Positions 6,356-14,998 are shown, counted from the first letter of the stretch. The stretch: DNA of 64,000 nucleotides from Nostoc sp. JL33 (GCF_017114985.1 NZ_JABXKP010000054.1:1-64000); one strand, 5' to 3'. A program made the numbers and translations. Notes: generated by a model from the sequence alone, not told the origin.

Positions 6356-9325
6356 CTAAGAAGCAGCACGGCAAGATACAGCGTTCTGCCATGAACCATG
6401 AGGTGTGCTGGGTGCATTCGCTGTAAGTTCCAACTCCCCTTTTGCATTCATCACCCACCCTGTAGCTTCCACAATCGGTTTTGGTGTCGCAGTAGTAGGT
6501 TTGATGCTAACAGGTGGACTCTTACCTTCTCTGGTGCTGGGATTGAGAGTTACCCAATCTGCCAGAACTGCATTAGGAGAAAGAAAGTTATAGGGATTGA
6601 GGGGTAAGCCGCCACGTCCACTGATCACAAATCGGTTTTGGGCGTAACCTGCACTATAGCAGCCTTGTGTTACCTCTGTGGCAACTGGTATTGTTGGCAA
6701 CTCTAGCAAGCCACTGTTAGGGTCGATATCGGGCGTGTTTAATGTCACCTGTCCAGTTGCAACAATGTCACTTTCTGAAGTTAATTGTTGCCGAAATTGG
6801 GTGCCAAAAATTCCTTGTGCGTTGACTTGAATATTACTACCGGGGCTGCGTCCGAAGCCAGTTGCAACAATATCACTATTTTCTGCGGGAACAGCTATTA
6901 AGAATTTAGTGTTGATATTTATATTGCCGTCGAAACCATTACTGCTAAGATTACCACTAACAGCAGATATCAAGCTATTGCGTCGTGACACAAGTAAGTC
7001 TCTCGCCTGTAACTGAATACTCCCACCCTTACCAAATGCGGATTCAGCAGAGAGAACTGCTTGGTTATCCAAACTGATAGAGTAAGAAGTTGCAATATCT
7101 AAGTTGCCTGCATCCCCTGAACCAAGGCTACTTGTACTCACTTGGGCTCTATCTTGTACTTTCAATTGTCTACTTCTAATGTTCAAGTGTCCGCCATTTC
7201 CAGGTTTGATAATGACTCCAAATCTGGGATCTCCAACAGGAGGACTGCTCTGAGTCAACAAACTACTTCTAGTTTGACCATCTGCTGAGGTACCAATTAG
7301 TTCTATAGAGTCAGCAGCAGCCACAATCAAATTTCCTCCCTTCCCTGGGCCCAAAGTGGAAGCGGATACTTGAGCTCCATCTAGGACTTGTAATCGTTTT
7401 GTATTAATCTCTATATTTCCTGCATTTCCAGTAGCGACTCCTCTTCCAGGTAAAGAACCTGGAGCAATGGTACTTTCAGTTAATAAGCTACTCATAGTTT
7501 GACCATCTGCTGAGGTACCGACTAACTGTACGGAGTCTGAGGCACTGATAGTCAACTTTCCCCCTGACCCCAAGCCAAAAGTAGAAGCTGATACCCTTGC
7601 TCCATCTTGAACCAGCAAACGCCCAGTGGTAATCGTTATATCTCCTGCATCTCCGATACTATAACCATCAGTAGACAAACCGCTTAGATACTGACCAGTT
7701 TGTGAAATTAAGCTACCACTATAAGGGTAACTACCTTTTGAGGTACCAATTAATTCCACAAAGTCTGAAGCGTTCACGGTTATATTGCCACCCTTTCCCG
7801 CGCCCAGACCAACATTAGTGTTTATGCTTGATCCATCTTGGACAATCAATTTTGGGGTAGTTATCGTCAAGTTTCCTTTAGCTCCGTTACCATAATTTGA
7901 ACTATACAAACTAGCCGGAGAACCAAATCTATCAGTTTCACTGCCACTTAGTTCCACGAAGTCAGAAGCACTTACTGTCAAATTCCCCCCCCGATTAGTC
8001 AAATCAGGCTCTACATTAGTGCTGTCGAAACCAGAGGTAACTAATACACTTGCTCCATTGCGAACAAGCAATCTTCCAGTAGCAATTGTCAAGTTTCCTT
8101 CAGCACCTTCGCTGGTTGCAGATAAATTGCTCTTAGTCCATGAGCTTCCACTCACTTCTACAGAGTTAGAGGCGGCTACAGTCAAATTTCCTCCCGTCCC
8201 TTTGCCAGAATTGTCAGTGGATACTTCCGCTCCATCGCGGACAATTAACTTCCGCGTAGAAATTGTCAAGTTTCCTCCATTATCTTTACTACTCGCAGAT
8301 AATCTGCTACCGAACCCAAATTCTGAGCTTCCACTTAGTTCAACAGATTCAGTTGCGGTTACGGTCAAATTTCCTCCTGGTTCCGCTCCCTGGGCTGTAG
8401 CCAAAATTTCTGAACCATTAGTGAGCGTAAGATGCCTGGCTTGAACTTGAATATCATTAGCCTCGACTTGAGATCCATTAGTGAGGGTTACATCTGCTTG
8501 CGCCATACCATTGGGAAAACTCAAATGCAGATTTTTACCATCCACATTTAGCCCTACCGTTCCCGCTTCTGCTACCCCTCCCAACTCGACTCGACCACTC
8601 AAGGCATTCAAATTTCCGCCATCCAGGCTCACATTGCCGCCCAGGAACAACAAACTCCTGCCATCAGGAACCCTTAGACCAAACAATGGGAATGGGTCTC
8701 GAAAAAATAAATATAAATTGTCTCCTAACCCGGAATCATAGGTCAATAGCTTTGATCCTGCTGGCGCTGTTGACCCGTTTTGAATAGATCCAGTTGTAAT
8801 TTGATTGAAGAAAAAAGCAGAAGGATTGACCGTTAGCAGTGATGGAGAAGTTTCTGGATTTGAAATGCTCCAAAAACCTTGATTGCCAAATTGAATCGCA
8901 TTAGCTGTAGTTGCAACAAAAGAACCACCAATATTTAATTGAGCATTTTTACCAAAAACAATCCCCGATGGATTTATCAGAAACAGATTGGCTGTACCGT
9001 TAGCGCGAATTAATCCATCAATATTAGAAGCTAACCCACCCGTAACTCGACTAATAATATTTTGAATATCTAAAGCATTATTAAAAGAAGCAACACCGCC
9101 ATTCGGAACAGAGAACTCCCCAAAACTGTGAAACAAATTACTTCCTGCTTGGGTTCCTCCAGTTATATTGAGGGTGTTGCCATCTGATGTAACGACAGAA
9201 TTATTAGGCAAAGTGCCATCTGGGGTAATTTGGGCAAAGACATGCTCTTGCAAAGAAGCAATTAACACACCTCCCACCACCAAACTACTACACCAACGCT
9301 GCAAATCTTGAGTTATTGCTGACAT
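6356..9325 (-). CDS. Two-partner-secretion exoprotein, filamentous-hemagglutinin-like
   Basis: 989 residues from ATG 9325, which has GGGGAG five bases upstream; longer starts at 9346 and 9481 are less likely. A signal-like segment (LVVGGVLIASLQEHVFA) leads into a clear TPS domain: ITPDGTLPNNSVVT, LFHSFGEFSVPNGGVASFNN, NIISRVTGG, LFLINPSGIVFGKNAQLNIGG. Then come about ten repeats of the type GRLLVQDGARVSAST..G.GGKLTI, expected to form a right-handed beta-helix. The C-terminus has a PIVEATGWVMNAKGELELTA motif usual in cyanobacterial members. Such proteins are exported through a TpsB barrel; no tpsB is in the window, so the partner must lie elsewhere. Adhesion or surface function is inferred from family. 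Confidence 0.9.
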   Translation of the reverse strand: MSAITQDLQRWCSSLVVGGVLIASLQEHVFAQITPDGTLPNNSVVTSDGNTLNITGGTQAGSNLFHSFGEFSVPNGGVASFNNALDIQNIISRVTGGLASNIDGLIRANGTANLFLINPSGIVFGKNAQLNIGGSFVATTANAIQFGNQGFWSISNPETSPSLLTVNPSAFFFNQITTGSIQNGSTAPAGSKLLTYDSGLGDNLYLFFRDPFPLFGLRVPDGRSLLFLGGNVSLDGGNLNALSGRVELGGVAEAGTVGLNVDGKNLHLSFPNGMAQADVTLTNGSQVEANDIQVQARHLTLTNGSEILATAQGAEPGGNLTVTATESVELSGSSEFGFGSRLSASSKDNGGNLTISTRKLIVRDGAEVSTDNSGKGTGGNLTVAASNSVEVSGSSWTKSNLSATSEGAEGNLTIATGRLLVRNGASVLVTSGFDSTNVEPDLTNRGGNLTVSASDFVELSGSETDRFGSPASLYSSNYGNGAKGNLTITTPKLIVQDGSSINTNVGLGAGKGGNITVNASDFVELIGTSKGSYPYSGSLISQTGQYLSGLSTDGYSIGDAGDITITTGRLLVQDGARVSASTFGLGSGGKLTISASDSVQLVGTSADGQTMSSLLTESTIAPGSLPGRGVATGNAGNIEINTKRLQVLDGAQVSASTLGPGKGGNLIVAAADSIELIGTSADGQTRSSLLTQSSPPVGDPRFGVIIKPGNGGHLNIRSRQLKVQDRAQVSTSSLGSGDAGNLDIATSYSISLDNQAVLSAESAFGKGGSIQLQARDLLVSRRNSLISAVSGNLSSNGFDGNININTKFLIAVPAENSDIVATGFGRSPGSNIQVNAQGIFGTQFRQQLTSESDIVATGQVTLNTPDIDPNSGLLELPTIPVATEVTQGCYSAGYAQNRFVISGRGGLPLNPYNFLSPNAVLADWVTLNPSTREGKSPPVSIKPTTATPKPIVEATGWVMNAKGELELTANAPSTPHGSWQNAVSCRAAS

Positions 9326-9693
9326 ATCACTCCCCAATAAATCCATCGTGTAACTAGTCTTTTCCCCCGGCGTTGTAATCCTGTAGAATGGGCTTCCTAG
9401 CAATGTTTTGCAGCCAACTGCATTGAATTGAATTAACCCAATTATTTTATCAAAGCCCCTTTGATTGATTTGGCACTCCAAAAGTTTGCTAACTTTATCT
9501 CTGGCTTACCTTGGCGAGTTTTATGCAAAAGTGAATTATTTTTACAAGACTTTACGTAATGAAATGCTTAATTTAATTGCTGAGAAATCTGGGTAGCGAG
9601 TCGCGTTAACAACAAGAGAATACAGCTTGAAACGGTATGGCGTTGTTAATTTGAGCAAGTACTGAAATACACCAGTACTTGAGGCGTAAACGT

Positions 9694-10071
9694 TCAACAG
9701 CCAGTATTTCCTCTATTTAGCTCTTCCCGTTTCCAAGGATCAGTTTCTACCTCCCGCAGCGATCGCACGGTGATTGGATGAATCCGCAATTGCCATGTTG
9801 AGTCCCCGTCCACAGAAGTGATGTTAATCAAATCCAGTAATTCTTGTGGATTCATGGCAGGATTTTCTCGTATACAGTCCATTAAAGAACCTGCAAAATT
9901 TTGTTGATGTTGCTGCCAATCATGGGGGTATGCTCGGTCTAGAAACCATTCCCATCTTGATGTGTCGGACAGCATGTGTTCGGCAATCTCTAGCTCAGAT
10001 TGTGCCTCTACGACAATAAACGAACTGTCATACACGCCTTCATCGATTACACAAGTCACTAAAAACAACAT
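9694..10071 (-). CDS. Conserved cyanobacterial hypothetical protein
   Basis: 125 residues, start ATG 10071. It begins with an alternating hydrophobic strand (MLFLVTCVIDEGVYDSSFIVVEAQSE), as in small alpha/beta proteins, then a Trp-rich helical part (SRWEWFLDRAYPHDWQQHQQ) and a NPQELLDLI segment. I recognise the general type as a widespread uncharacterised cyanobacterial protein but know no function. It follows the parB-like gene on the same strand, with about 85 bp between them that contain a par-type repeat. Confidence 0.6.
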   Translation of the reverse strand: MLFLVTCVIDEGVYDSSFIVVEAQSELEIAEHMLSDTSRWEWFLDRAYPHDWQQHQQNFAGSLMDCIRENPAMNPQELLDLINITSVDGDSTWQLRIHPITVRSLREVETDPWKREELNRGNTGC

Positions 10072-10111
10072 CGCATTATATAACTCTAACAGTAAAAAGA
10101 ATCAAATCCCA

Positions 10112-10152
10112 AGTCTCTAGTAATAAGTAATTGAGTTAAGGAATTGAGTAAC
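10112..10152. repeat. Par-type repeat downstream of parB-like gene
   Basis: The segment contains TAAGTAATTGAGTTAAG-type units like those upstream of parA at 11088-11206. The block from TCTCTAGTAATAAGTAATTG onward recurs almost exactly at about 40310-40355. Confidence 0.55.
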
Positions 10153-10155
10153 TTA

Positions 10156-10452
10156 TTATTCTAGGTCAATCCCCTCAAATGCTTGCTCTAAAAGGACTCG
10201 GAGAATTTCAGCTTTTTTCCTGCCAGTGCGATTAGCCAGGTTAGTAAGTTTAGAGTGCATTTCTGGGGATAGATCCAAACTGACGCGAATGTGTTTTTCT
10301 CTTGGTGTAGATTGCTGAGTTAATTTCTCTAATAAATCATTAGATTGCTTCTCAGGCTTTTTAGCCGCGCCAGTCGTTTTTTTATTCGGTTCGTCTTCAG
10401 GAAAAATGAACTTAGCGGTATCATCGTCTAGCCTTTTTCGTTTAGTATTCAT
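10156..10452 (-). CDS. parB: ParB-like RHH partition partner
   Basis: 98 residues from the ATG at 10452, which overlaps the TGA of parA (ATGA), a classic coupled par operon. The N-terminal half is basic and disordered (KRKRLDDDTAKF, NKKTTGAAKKPEKQ). The C-terminal half, KHIRVSLDLSPEMHSKLTNL then TGRKKAEILRVLLEQAF, is a ribbon-helix-helix fold. Size and layout fit the small centromere-binding partner of type Ib partition systems, unrelated to chromosomal ParB. It probably binds the AT-rich repeats on either side of the operon and may repress it. Confidence 0.75.
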   Translation of the reverse strand: MNTKRKRLDDDTAKFIFPEDEPNKKTTGAAKKPEKQSNDLLEKLTQQSTPREKHIRVSLDLSPEMHSKLTNLANRTGRKKAEILRVLLEQAFEGIDLE

Positions 10453-11087
10453 TTCAGTAATCCCAATATCTCTTTGCACAATTGCTCAAATTCTTGAGCC
10501 GAATCTTCAGCTTTTTTCATTTCCCAAATGGTGCATTCCTGAGTAAAGCAATCCGCAATAGATTGTTTGCTGTGGATCGCAGTTTTGAGTAATTTAACGT
10601 CGGGAATTTGACTGAGCAATGATAATGCCTCCTCTTTGAGCCTCGTCCCCTTAGTGGCACGCGATAGAAACACTGCTGCTCTTGGCCGCCCTCCCCCAGT
10701 TATTTTTTGCGCTGATTTGATTAGCCTTATTGCCTCTGAAGCCGAATGCAGATCCAATCCAGTCGGCTGAATCGGCGTTACTGAAACATCCGACAAGCAC
10801 AAAATTGCTCTGGTGGATTCGCTGGTATTCGCCGCACCGTCCACAACTACAAACTGGAATTGTTCAGCAAGCTCTGGTAATCTCTCGATTAGCTCATTAG
10901 CGTCAGTAATTTTTGACGTAGGTATTTGGCTAGACAGCAGGGACATCCATGTTGCTCCACTGCTTTGTGGATCTGCATCGACAAAGTGGATTTTCTTGCG
11001 TTTGCGATGCAGCCAAGCGGCTAGATGCACTGCCCCCACTGTTTTTCCGCAGCCTCCCTTCTGATTGCAAAACGAAATAATGGGCAT
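10449..11087 (-). CDS. parA: ParA-family partition ATPase (locus 1)
   Basis: 212 residues, start ATG 11087. The deviant Walker A motif NQKGGCGKT is at residues 8-16, the Walker A' HFVDADPQSS at about 35-44 and Walker B FQFVVVDGAAN near residue 80. The length without an N-terminal HTH fits the small ParA of type Ib plasmid partition. It would drive ATP-dependent positioning of plasmid copies on the nucleoid through the RHH partner encoded next. Repeat arrays at 11088-11206 sit directly upstream and are the likely centromere and operator. Confidence 0.9.
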   Translation of the reverse strand: MPIISFCNQKGGCGKTVGAVHLAAWLHRKRKKIHFVDADPQSSGATWMSLLSSQIPTSKITDANELIERLPELAEQFQFVVVDGAANTSESTRAILCLSDVSVTPIQPTGLDLHSASEAIRLIKSAQKITGGGRPRAAVFLSRATKGTRLKEEALSLLSQIPDVKLLKTAIHSKQSIADCFTQECTIWEMKKAEDSAQEFEQLCKEILGLLK

Positions 11088-11206
11088 TTACTTAACTCAA
11101 TTACTTAACTGAGTTAAGTATAATCCCAGCAATGGAAGGATGTCACTATGATGGTAATACTGTTGGTTTTTTACTTAATTACTTAACTTAATTACTTAAG
11201 TAATTG
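11088..11206. repeat. Centromere-like AT-rich repeat array upstream of parA
   Basis: Two clusters of TTACTTAACT / AGTTAAGTAA units. The first, 11088-11120, contains the dyad ACTTAACT-G-AGTTAAGT. The second, 11170-11205, has four overlapping TTACTTAA-type units ending in AATTACTTAAGTAATT. Arrays like this directly upstream of parA are typical parS/operator regions. Confidence 0.65.
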
Positions 11207-11323
11207 GGGTAGAAAAGATAAAAATTCAGGCTTGTGGCTTTCCCGTTAGCTAGCGATCGCTTCTTGCAAATCAATTAAAGCTCACTTCTGGGTGATAATC
11301 TACTGGGAAAGTAACTCCCAGTG

Positions 11324-11890
11324 ATGATCTTGGAAGACAACCAGCTAAATCTATTTCCTGATTTGACCCTCACACCAGCACCTAGAGCAGAGGCGCTGGT
11401 GATGAGTGCTGATGCCCTGCTGAAGTGGAAAGCCCAAATTTTGGACTATCAGCAACGGGTGAGGGAAACCAAGCCAGTGCAGCAGGCGACATTATTCGAC
11501 ATTGCACCAAAGCGCTGTGGCCCAGACCAAATTGATCCACTTTTGCTGCGGCTTGTGCCAATGTCGTTTCATAGAGTGCCAGCAGACAACCCCGGTGATG
11601 TGTCTCTGTACTTCATCGTTGACTCTGTGGCTTCTCTTGTGCTGTATGTAGGTGAGACGTGCCGCTCTAACAAGCGCTGGAAGGGTATACACGCCTGCAA
11701 GGATTACATCGCCAGCTACCAGGATTTACATTATCGCTATGGGATTCAGACTGCGGTCAATGCGGCGTTTTGGTGGGATGCTCCGGTTGAGAGAAAACCT
11801 CGGCAAGAATTGGAGTTGAGTCTGATTTTGAAGTGGCGAAGTCCGTTCAATAAAGAAAACTGGGAACGCTGGGGGCAACCGTTTGGGTAG
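11324..11890 (+). CDS. GIY-YIG-type nuclease-domain protein
   Basis: 188 residues from ATG 11324 (a GTG lies one codon earlier). The core reads VSLYFIVDSVASLVLYVGET, a GIY-YIG-like pair of strands, then SNKRWKGIH with a basic residue on the helix. Later RKPRQELELSLILKWRSPFNKENW carries the Glu and the terminal Asn expected in this fold. The N-terminal ~80 residues (DNQLNLFPDLTLTPAPRAE...) look like a flexible adaptor with a helix. The substrate is unknown; it is divergent from the par operon and may be accessory cargo. Cleavage activity is inferred from fold only. Confidence 0.65.
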   Translation: MILEDNQLNLFPDLTLTPAPRAEALVMSADALLKWKAQILDYQQRVRETKPVQQATLFDIAPKRCGPDQIDPLLLRLVPMSFHRVPADNPGDVSLYFIVDSVASLVLYVGETCRSNKRWKGIHACKDYIASYQDLHYRYGIQTAVNAAFWWDAPVERKPRQELELSLILKWRSPFNKENWERWGQPFG

Positions 11891-12012
11891 GGCGGCTCAC
11901 TTGTCCTTGAGAGATGGAGGGCGATCGCAACATCCAAATTTAAAAGCGTAGTACGTAACCGGGAAACCTTTCTCTCGTGCATACCTTTTATAAAAGCATA
12001 GACACTTATATG

Positions 12013-12032
12013 TTTTTATAGTACTATAAAAA
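12013..12032. promoter_or_regulatory. 20-bp perfect palindrome upstream of padR-like gene
   Basis: TTTTTATAGTACTATAAAAA is an exact palindrome ending 27 bp before the PadR start. PadR regulators usually autoregulate through such dyads. The half-site TTATAGTA also occurs in the palindrome at 42650-42671. Confidence 0.6.
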
Positions 12033-12058
12033 GTGTGAATTAAGGTTGAAGCTCAACT

Positions 12059-12412
12059 ATGGGTAAAAAACAGAATGAATCAGAGTTGGTTAAGCTCTCA
12101 GCTATAGACGAAGATATTCTCACGGCTTTGCTGGGAAGGGAACTTTACGGTCTGGAAATCCTGAATGTACTCAATGATGGCAGACCAATACCTATTGGCT
12201 TTGGGAGCTTATACCCCGCTCTAAATCGACTGGAGAAGAAAGGCTTAGTCTTGTGGCATTGGGGAGATGAAGCCGAAGAAACAGGTGGAGCGCGGCGCAA
12301 ATACTATAGAGTAACGGCTTTAGGTGTAACGGCTCTCAGAGAAGTACAAGAATATCGTCAACAGCTTGCTTGGCGATCTGGAATGGCTACTCCCGGTTTA
12401 GAAGGAGCTTAA
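12059..12412 (+). CDS. PadR-family transcriptional regulator
   Basis: 117 residues. The winged helix is easy to read: EDILTALLGRELYGLEILNVL, then the recognition region IGFGSLYPALNRLEKKGLV and a wing ending in GGARRKYYRVTALG. The GSLYPALxRLExxG string is diagnostic of PadR. It is the first gene of a three-gene unit; its TAA at 12410-12412 is 4 bp before the ATG of the WD40 protein. The 20-bp palindrome just upstream is its probable operator. PadR proteins followed by membrane proteins of this kind recur in cyanobacteria. Confidence 0.9.
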   Translation: MGKKQNESELVKLSAIDEDILTALLGRELYGLEILNVLNDGRPIPIGFGSLYPALNRLEKKGLVLWHWGDEAEETGGARRKYYRVTALGVTALREVQEYRQQLAWRSGMATPGLEGA

Positions 12413-12416
12413 CAAC

Positions 12417-14114
12417 ATGAGCCAAAATTTAAAGTTTAAAAGTGTGAGAGTGACAAAGGTTGCATTTACAGCAATAGCATCTATCTTATCTATCGCATTA
12501 GTTTACGCTCAGGAACTTCAAAACCCCAAAGAACATAATACGAAAGTTTACGATGTCAGCTTTAGCCCTGACGGTAAGCTCCTTGCTTCTGGAAGTGGTG
12601 ATGGTACAGTAAAACTCTGGGATGCCGCTATTGGCAAAGAATTGAATACTCTCAAAGGGCATTCAGACAGTATTTCTAGTGTCAGCTTTAGTCCTGATGG
12701 AAAAACTATTGCTTCTGCTAGTGCTGACAAAACCATTAAAATCTGGAGTCTAGACGGTAGAAGAACAAAAGTCCTCCGAGGACATGATGCTGAAGTCACT
12801 AATGTAAGTTTTTGTCCTGATAATCAAATCATTGTTTCAAGCAGTGCTGATAATACAATCTCCCTCTGGAAGTTAGACGACAAGTTAGTAAAAACTTTAA
12901 CCGTGGGTGGTTCGATTCGCAACGTTGATTGCAGTCCTGACAGCAAGATCATTGCCGTTACTAGCGATGATAATATAGTTAGACTCTGGAATAGAAACGG
13001 TCAGAAACTGCAAACTTACAATTTTTCTTCATTAGGTAGTAGAGGAAAAATTTCTTTTGTCTCTCATAATAAGGATGGGGATGTTATAAGCGCTGCTACT
13101 CGTGGACAAGGGAAGGGTGGCGATATAAGCATCGATACTAAGTCTCTGATTCTAAAGGATGGGGATGTTATAGATGTTATAAGCGCTGCTACTCGTGGAC
13201 AAGGGAATGGTGGCAATATAACCATCGATACTAAGTCTCTGATTCTAAAGGATGGGGATGTTATAAGCTTTGCTACTCATGGACAAGGGAATGGTGCTAG
13301 TCCCGACGAACATAACGCAAGCGATTTAAAAAATCGAGATAGTCTAGCCTTTACAAATTACAAAAATAATCATGAAAATGCCGATAAAATCATTTCAAGT
13401 AATGATAACAGTATTGTTGCTTCTATTAGTGGTGATAACACAATCCTCTTGAGTAAGAATGGCTCATTACTAAATAGCCTGAAACATAATAAGCCTGTTC
13501 GTGCGATTGCTTTTCATCCCAATAATAAAATTCTTGCTTCTGGCTGTGATGATGGAACAATCTACATTTGGAATGTTAATACTGGCCAATTAATACGTAG
13601 TTTAAAAGTACATGAGAGGAAGGTAAACAAAGTTGATTACAGCCTTGACGGTCGAAGAATTACCTCTACTAGTGATGATGGTATTGTCAAGGTTTGGTAT
13701 CCTGAATCATCTACTAGTAAATCAGTATTTACAGGTGTAATAGTTGCATTTGCTTTCGTATTTTCTGGAGTCATAGTGTTATTTGTTCTAACAAAGCGTC
13801 GACAAAGCAAACGACATAATAACACCTCCAATACTCAAAACAGTTACATCATAACTGGGTGGGTAATTTGTGTTTTGCCAGAAGATTGGCGAGGCGACTT
13901 AGAAGCATTACGTTATGAATTAATTGCTGCAAATAAACCCAAATTTTACGTCAGATTCATCACAGTCACAACATTACTGGATATGCTTTACGGCAGTATC
14001 CGAGTAAAGTTGCAAAATCTCTATTATGGTGATGATTTAATGGCAGTTACCGGTCGCCGTTCTATCACCGACAGCAAAGATAAGTCAGTAACTCACAATA
14101 ATTTAAATGAGTAA
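12417..14114 (+). CDS. Membrane WD40 protein with inserted hemagglutinin-type repeats and conserved C-terminal domain
   Basis: 565 residues. A signal or anchor helix (AFTAIASILSIALVYA, about 16-31) is followed by WD40 repeats (VYDVSFSPDGKLLASGSGDG, VKLWD and so on) to about residue 205. The propeller is then interrupted by two and a half 28-residue repeats of the type DGDVISAATRGQGNGGNITI, which are filamentous-hemagglutinin repeats, not WD40. WD40 repeats resume at about 310-425 (AFHPNNKILASGCDDG). A TM helix follows (GVIVAFAFVFSGVIVLFVL), then a cytoplasmic tail with LPEDWRGDLEALRYELI...FITVTTLLDMLYG, a domain seen next to PadR genes. Probably a sensor or scaffold for the downstream two-TM protein; this is inference. 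Confidence 0.8.
   Translation: MSQNLKFKSVRVTKVAFTAIASILSIALVYAQELQNPKEHNTKVYDVSFSPDGKLLASGSGDGTVKLWDAAIGKELNTLKGHSDSISSVSFSPDGKTIASASADKTIKIWSLDGRRTKVLRGHDAEVTNVSFCPDNQIIVSSSADNTISLWKLDDKLVKTLTVGGSIRNVDCSPDSKIIAVTSDDNIVRLWNRNGQKLQTYNFSSLGSRGKISFVSHNKDGDVISAATRGQGKGGDISIDTKSLILKDGDVIDVISAATRGQGNGGNITIDTKSLILKDGDVISFATHGQGNGASPDEHNASDLKNRDSLAFTNYKNNHENADKIISSNDNSIVASISGDNTILLSKNGSLLNSLKHNKPVRAIAFHPNNKILASGCDDGTIYIWNVNTGQLIRSLKVHERKVNKVDYSLDGRRITSTSDDGIVKVWYPESSTSKSVFTGVIVAFAFVFSGVIVLFVLTKRRQSKRHNNTSNTQNSYIITGWVICVLPEDWRGDLEALRYELIAANKPKFYVRFITVTTLLDMLYGSIRVKLQNLYYGDDLMAVTGRRSITDSKDKSVTHNNLNE
13071..13300 (+). repeat. Recent in-gene tandem repeats (84 and 93 bp units)
   Basis: Units start with AAGGATGGGGATGTTATA at 13071, 13155 and 13248; the second carries a 9-bp extra copy of GATGTTATA-type sequence. 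Near identity at DNA level indicates recent duplication. The units encode the hemagglutinin-type repeats inserted in the WD40 protein. Confidence 0.8.
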
Positions 14115-14174
14115 CCTGCTTGACTCTTCCAACTTCCAAGCAAGTACTCTTTATCCAATGTAGGAGAGCAACAA

Positions 14175-14561
14175 ATGGATTCTAATCTTGCTACTAACCC
14201 ACACCATAATGATATGACGAACAACAACCTTGCATCTGTTCCTATCACAACCCTCAACTCAGATTCAGTATTGATGGCTCGTATTGCAGAGGAAGGCTTA
14301 CGTCAAACACAACAGACATTTAACATAGCTCGTCATAGTTTTATACTTGCATTGGTTATGACAGGAGCAAGCGCCATTGTAGGGTTTCTGGGTGTTGGAT
14401 TTTTATTAACAGGGAAAGCTTCTGAGGGAACTATAACTACTGCTGGGGGACTTGTCTCAAGCATGGTTTTCATCCAGCTTGCTAAAGATGCTAGCGATCG
14501 CCTCGACAAAGCTAACGAACGTCTTGATAAAATCGCAGCAAAAGTCAAGGACGAAGACTAA
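14175..14561 (+). CDS. Two-TM protein resembling CyanoTRADDas-TM (TRADD-N-associated membrane domain)
   Basis: 128 residues. After a polar N-terminus the conserved core runs EEGLRQTQQTFNIARHSFIL, a first TM (LALVMTGASAIVGFLGVGFLL), a short TGKASEGTITTAGG loop, a second TM-like helix (LVSSMVFIQLAKDAS) and an amphipathic helix (RLDKANERLDKIAAKV). I recognise this pattern as the cyanobacterial two-TM module described next to TRADD-N domains in predicted programmed-death and immunity systems; no TRADD-N domain is evident here. It is the third gene of the PadR-WD40 unit, 60 bp after the WD40 stop. A membrane effector or anchor role is inferred. Confidence 0.65.
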   Translation: MDSNLATNPHHNDMTNNNLASVPITTLNSDSVLMARIAEEGLRQTQQTFNIARHSFILALVMTGASAIVGFLGVGFLLTGKASEGTITTAGGLVSSMVFIQLAKDASDRLDKANERLDKIAAKVKDED

Positions 14562-14737
14562 ATTATTCCTGCCTGAGTAGTGCGATCGCTCTTTTCCTCT
14601 AAGAATGATGAGCGATGTCTACGACGGCAAGCTACGCTCCCGATGCTGTTTTTTCCTCTAAGAATCAGGGGCGATGCCTACGGCGGCAAGCTACGCATCC
14701 TTAACTTTTCCTCGCTTGAATGAGGGGTGATCGCACA
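14562..14737. repeat. Cluster of dispersed intergenic repeats
   Basis: Three tandem-like copies of a dispersed element, TTTTCCTCTAAGAAT or CCTCGCTTGAAT, each followed by a GCGATGCCTACGGCGGCAAG-type half palindrome, at 14592, 14650 and 14706. The same element recurs at 17110, 19105/19291, 22290, 30880, 36118, 36815, 37375 and 38740. No gene here. Confidence 0.6.
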
Positions 14738-14802
14738 TCAAATTACTTTAGCCGCTACTTTGCCTAATGCTGTCTCTAAACGGTTGGTAAATTCTGAGGA
14801 GC
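14738..14802 (-). pseudogene. Remnant of the 3' end of a NERD-UvrD helicase gene
   Basis: On the minus strand this encodes SSEFTNRLETALGKVAAKVI then TGA. The intact helicase at 17186-19087 ends PSEFTTRLETALGKVAAKVI. Only the last ~20 codons survive, so a second copy once stood here or a partial duplication occurred. Confidence 0.7.
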
Positions 14803-14998
14803 GTAGGCTAGCAAAAACCGCAGGTATCGCTTTCCCTTTTCCTCGCTTGATTGGGAGAGCGATGGCGTACCCGCCCGCCGTAGGCATCGCATCGGTGGTT
14901 CTTGGAGTTTTTTGTGAAAGCAGTAAAGTGGGTACAACGACACCCCCACTGTCTGCTAAACTCTGCTTCTAGGAAACCTAGATATCCAAATATTGATA

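Noticed and set aside
8019-8444. Plus-strand frames opposite the hemagglutinin gene
   Set aside because: Shadows created by the repeat codons of the exoprotein on the minus strand.
14727-14972. Plus-strand frame with the ITLAATLPNAVSKR string
   Set aside because: It is the antisense of the helicase 3' remnant; the same string appears antisense to the intact helicase at about 17180-17230.
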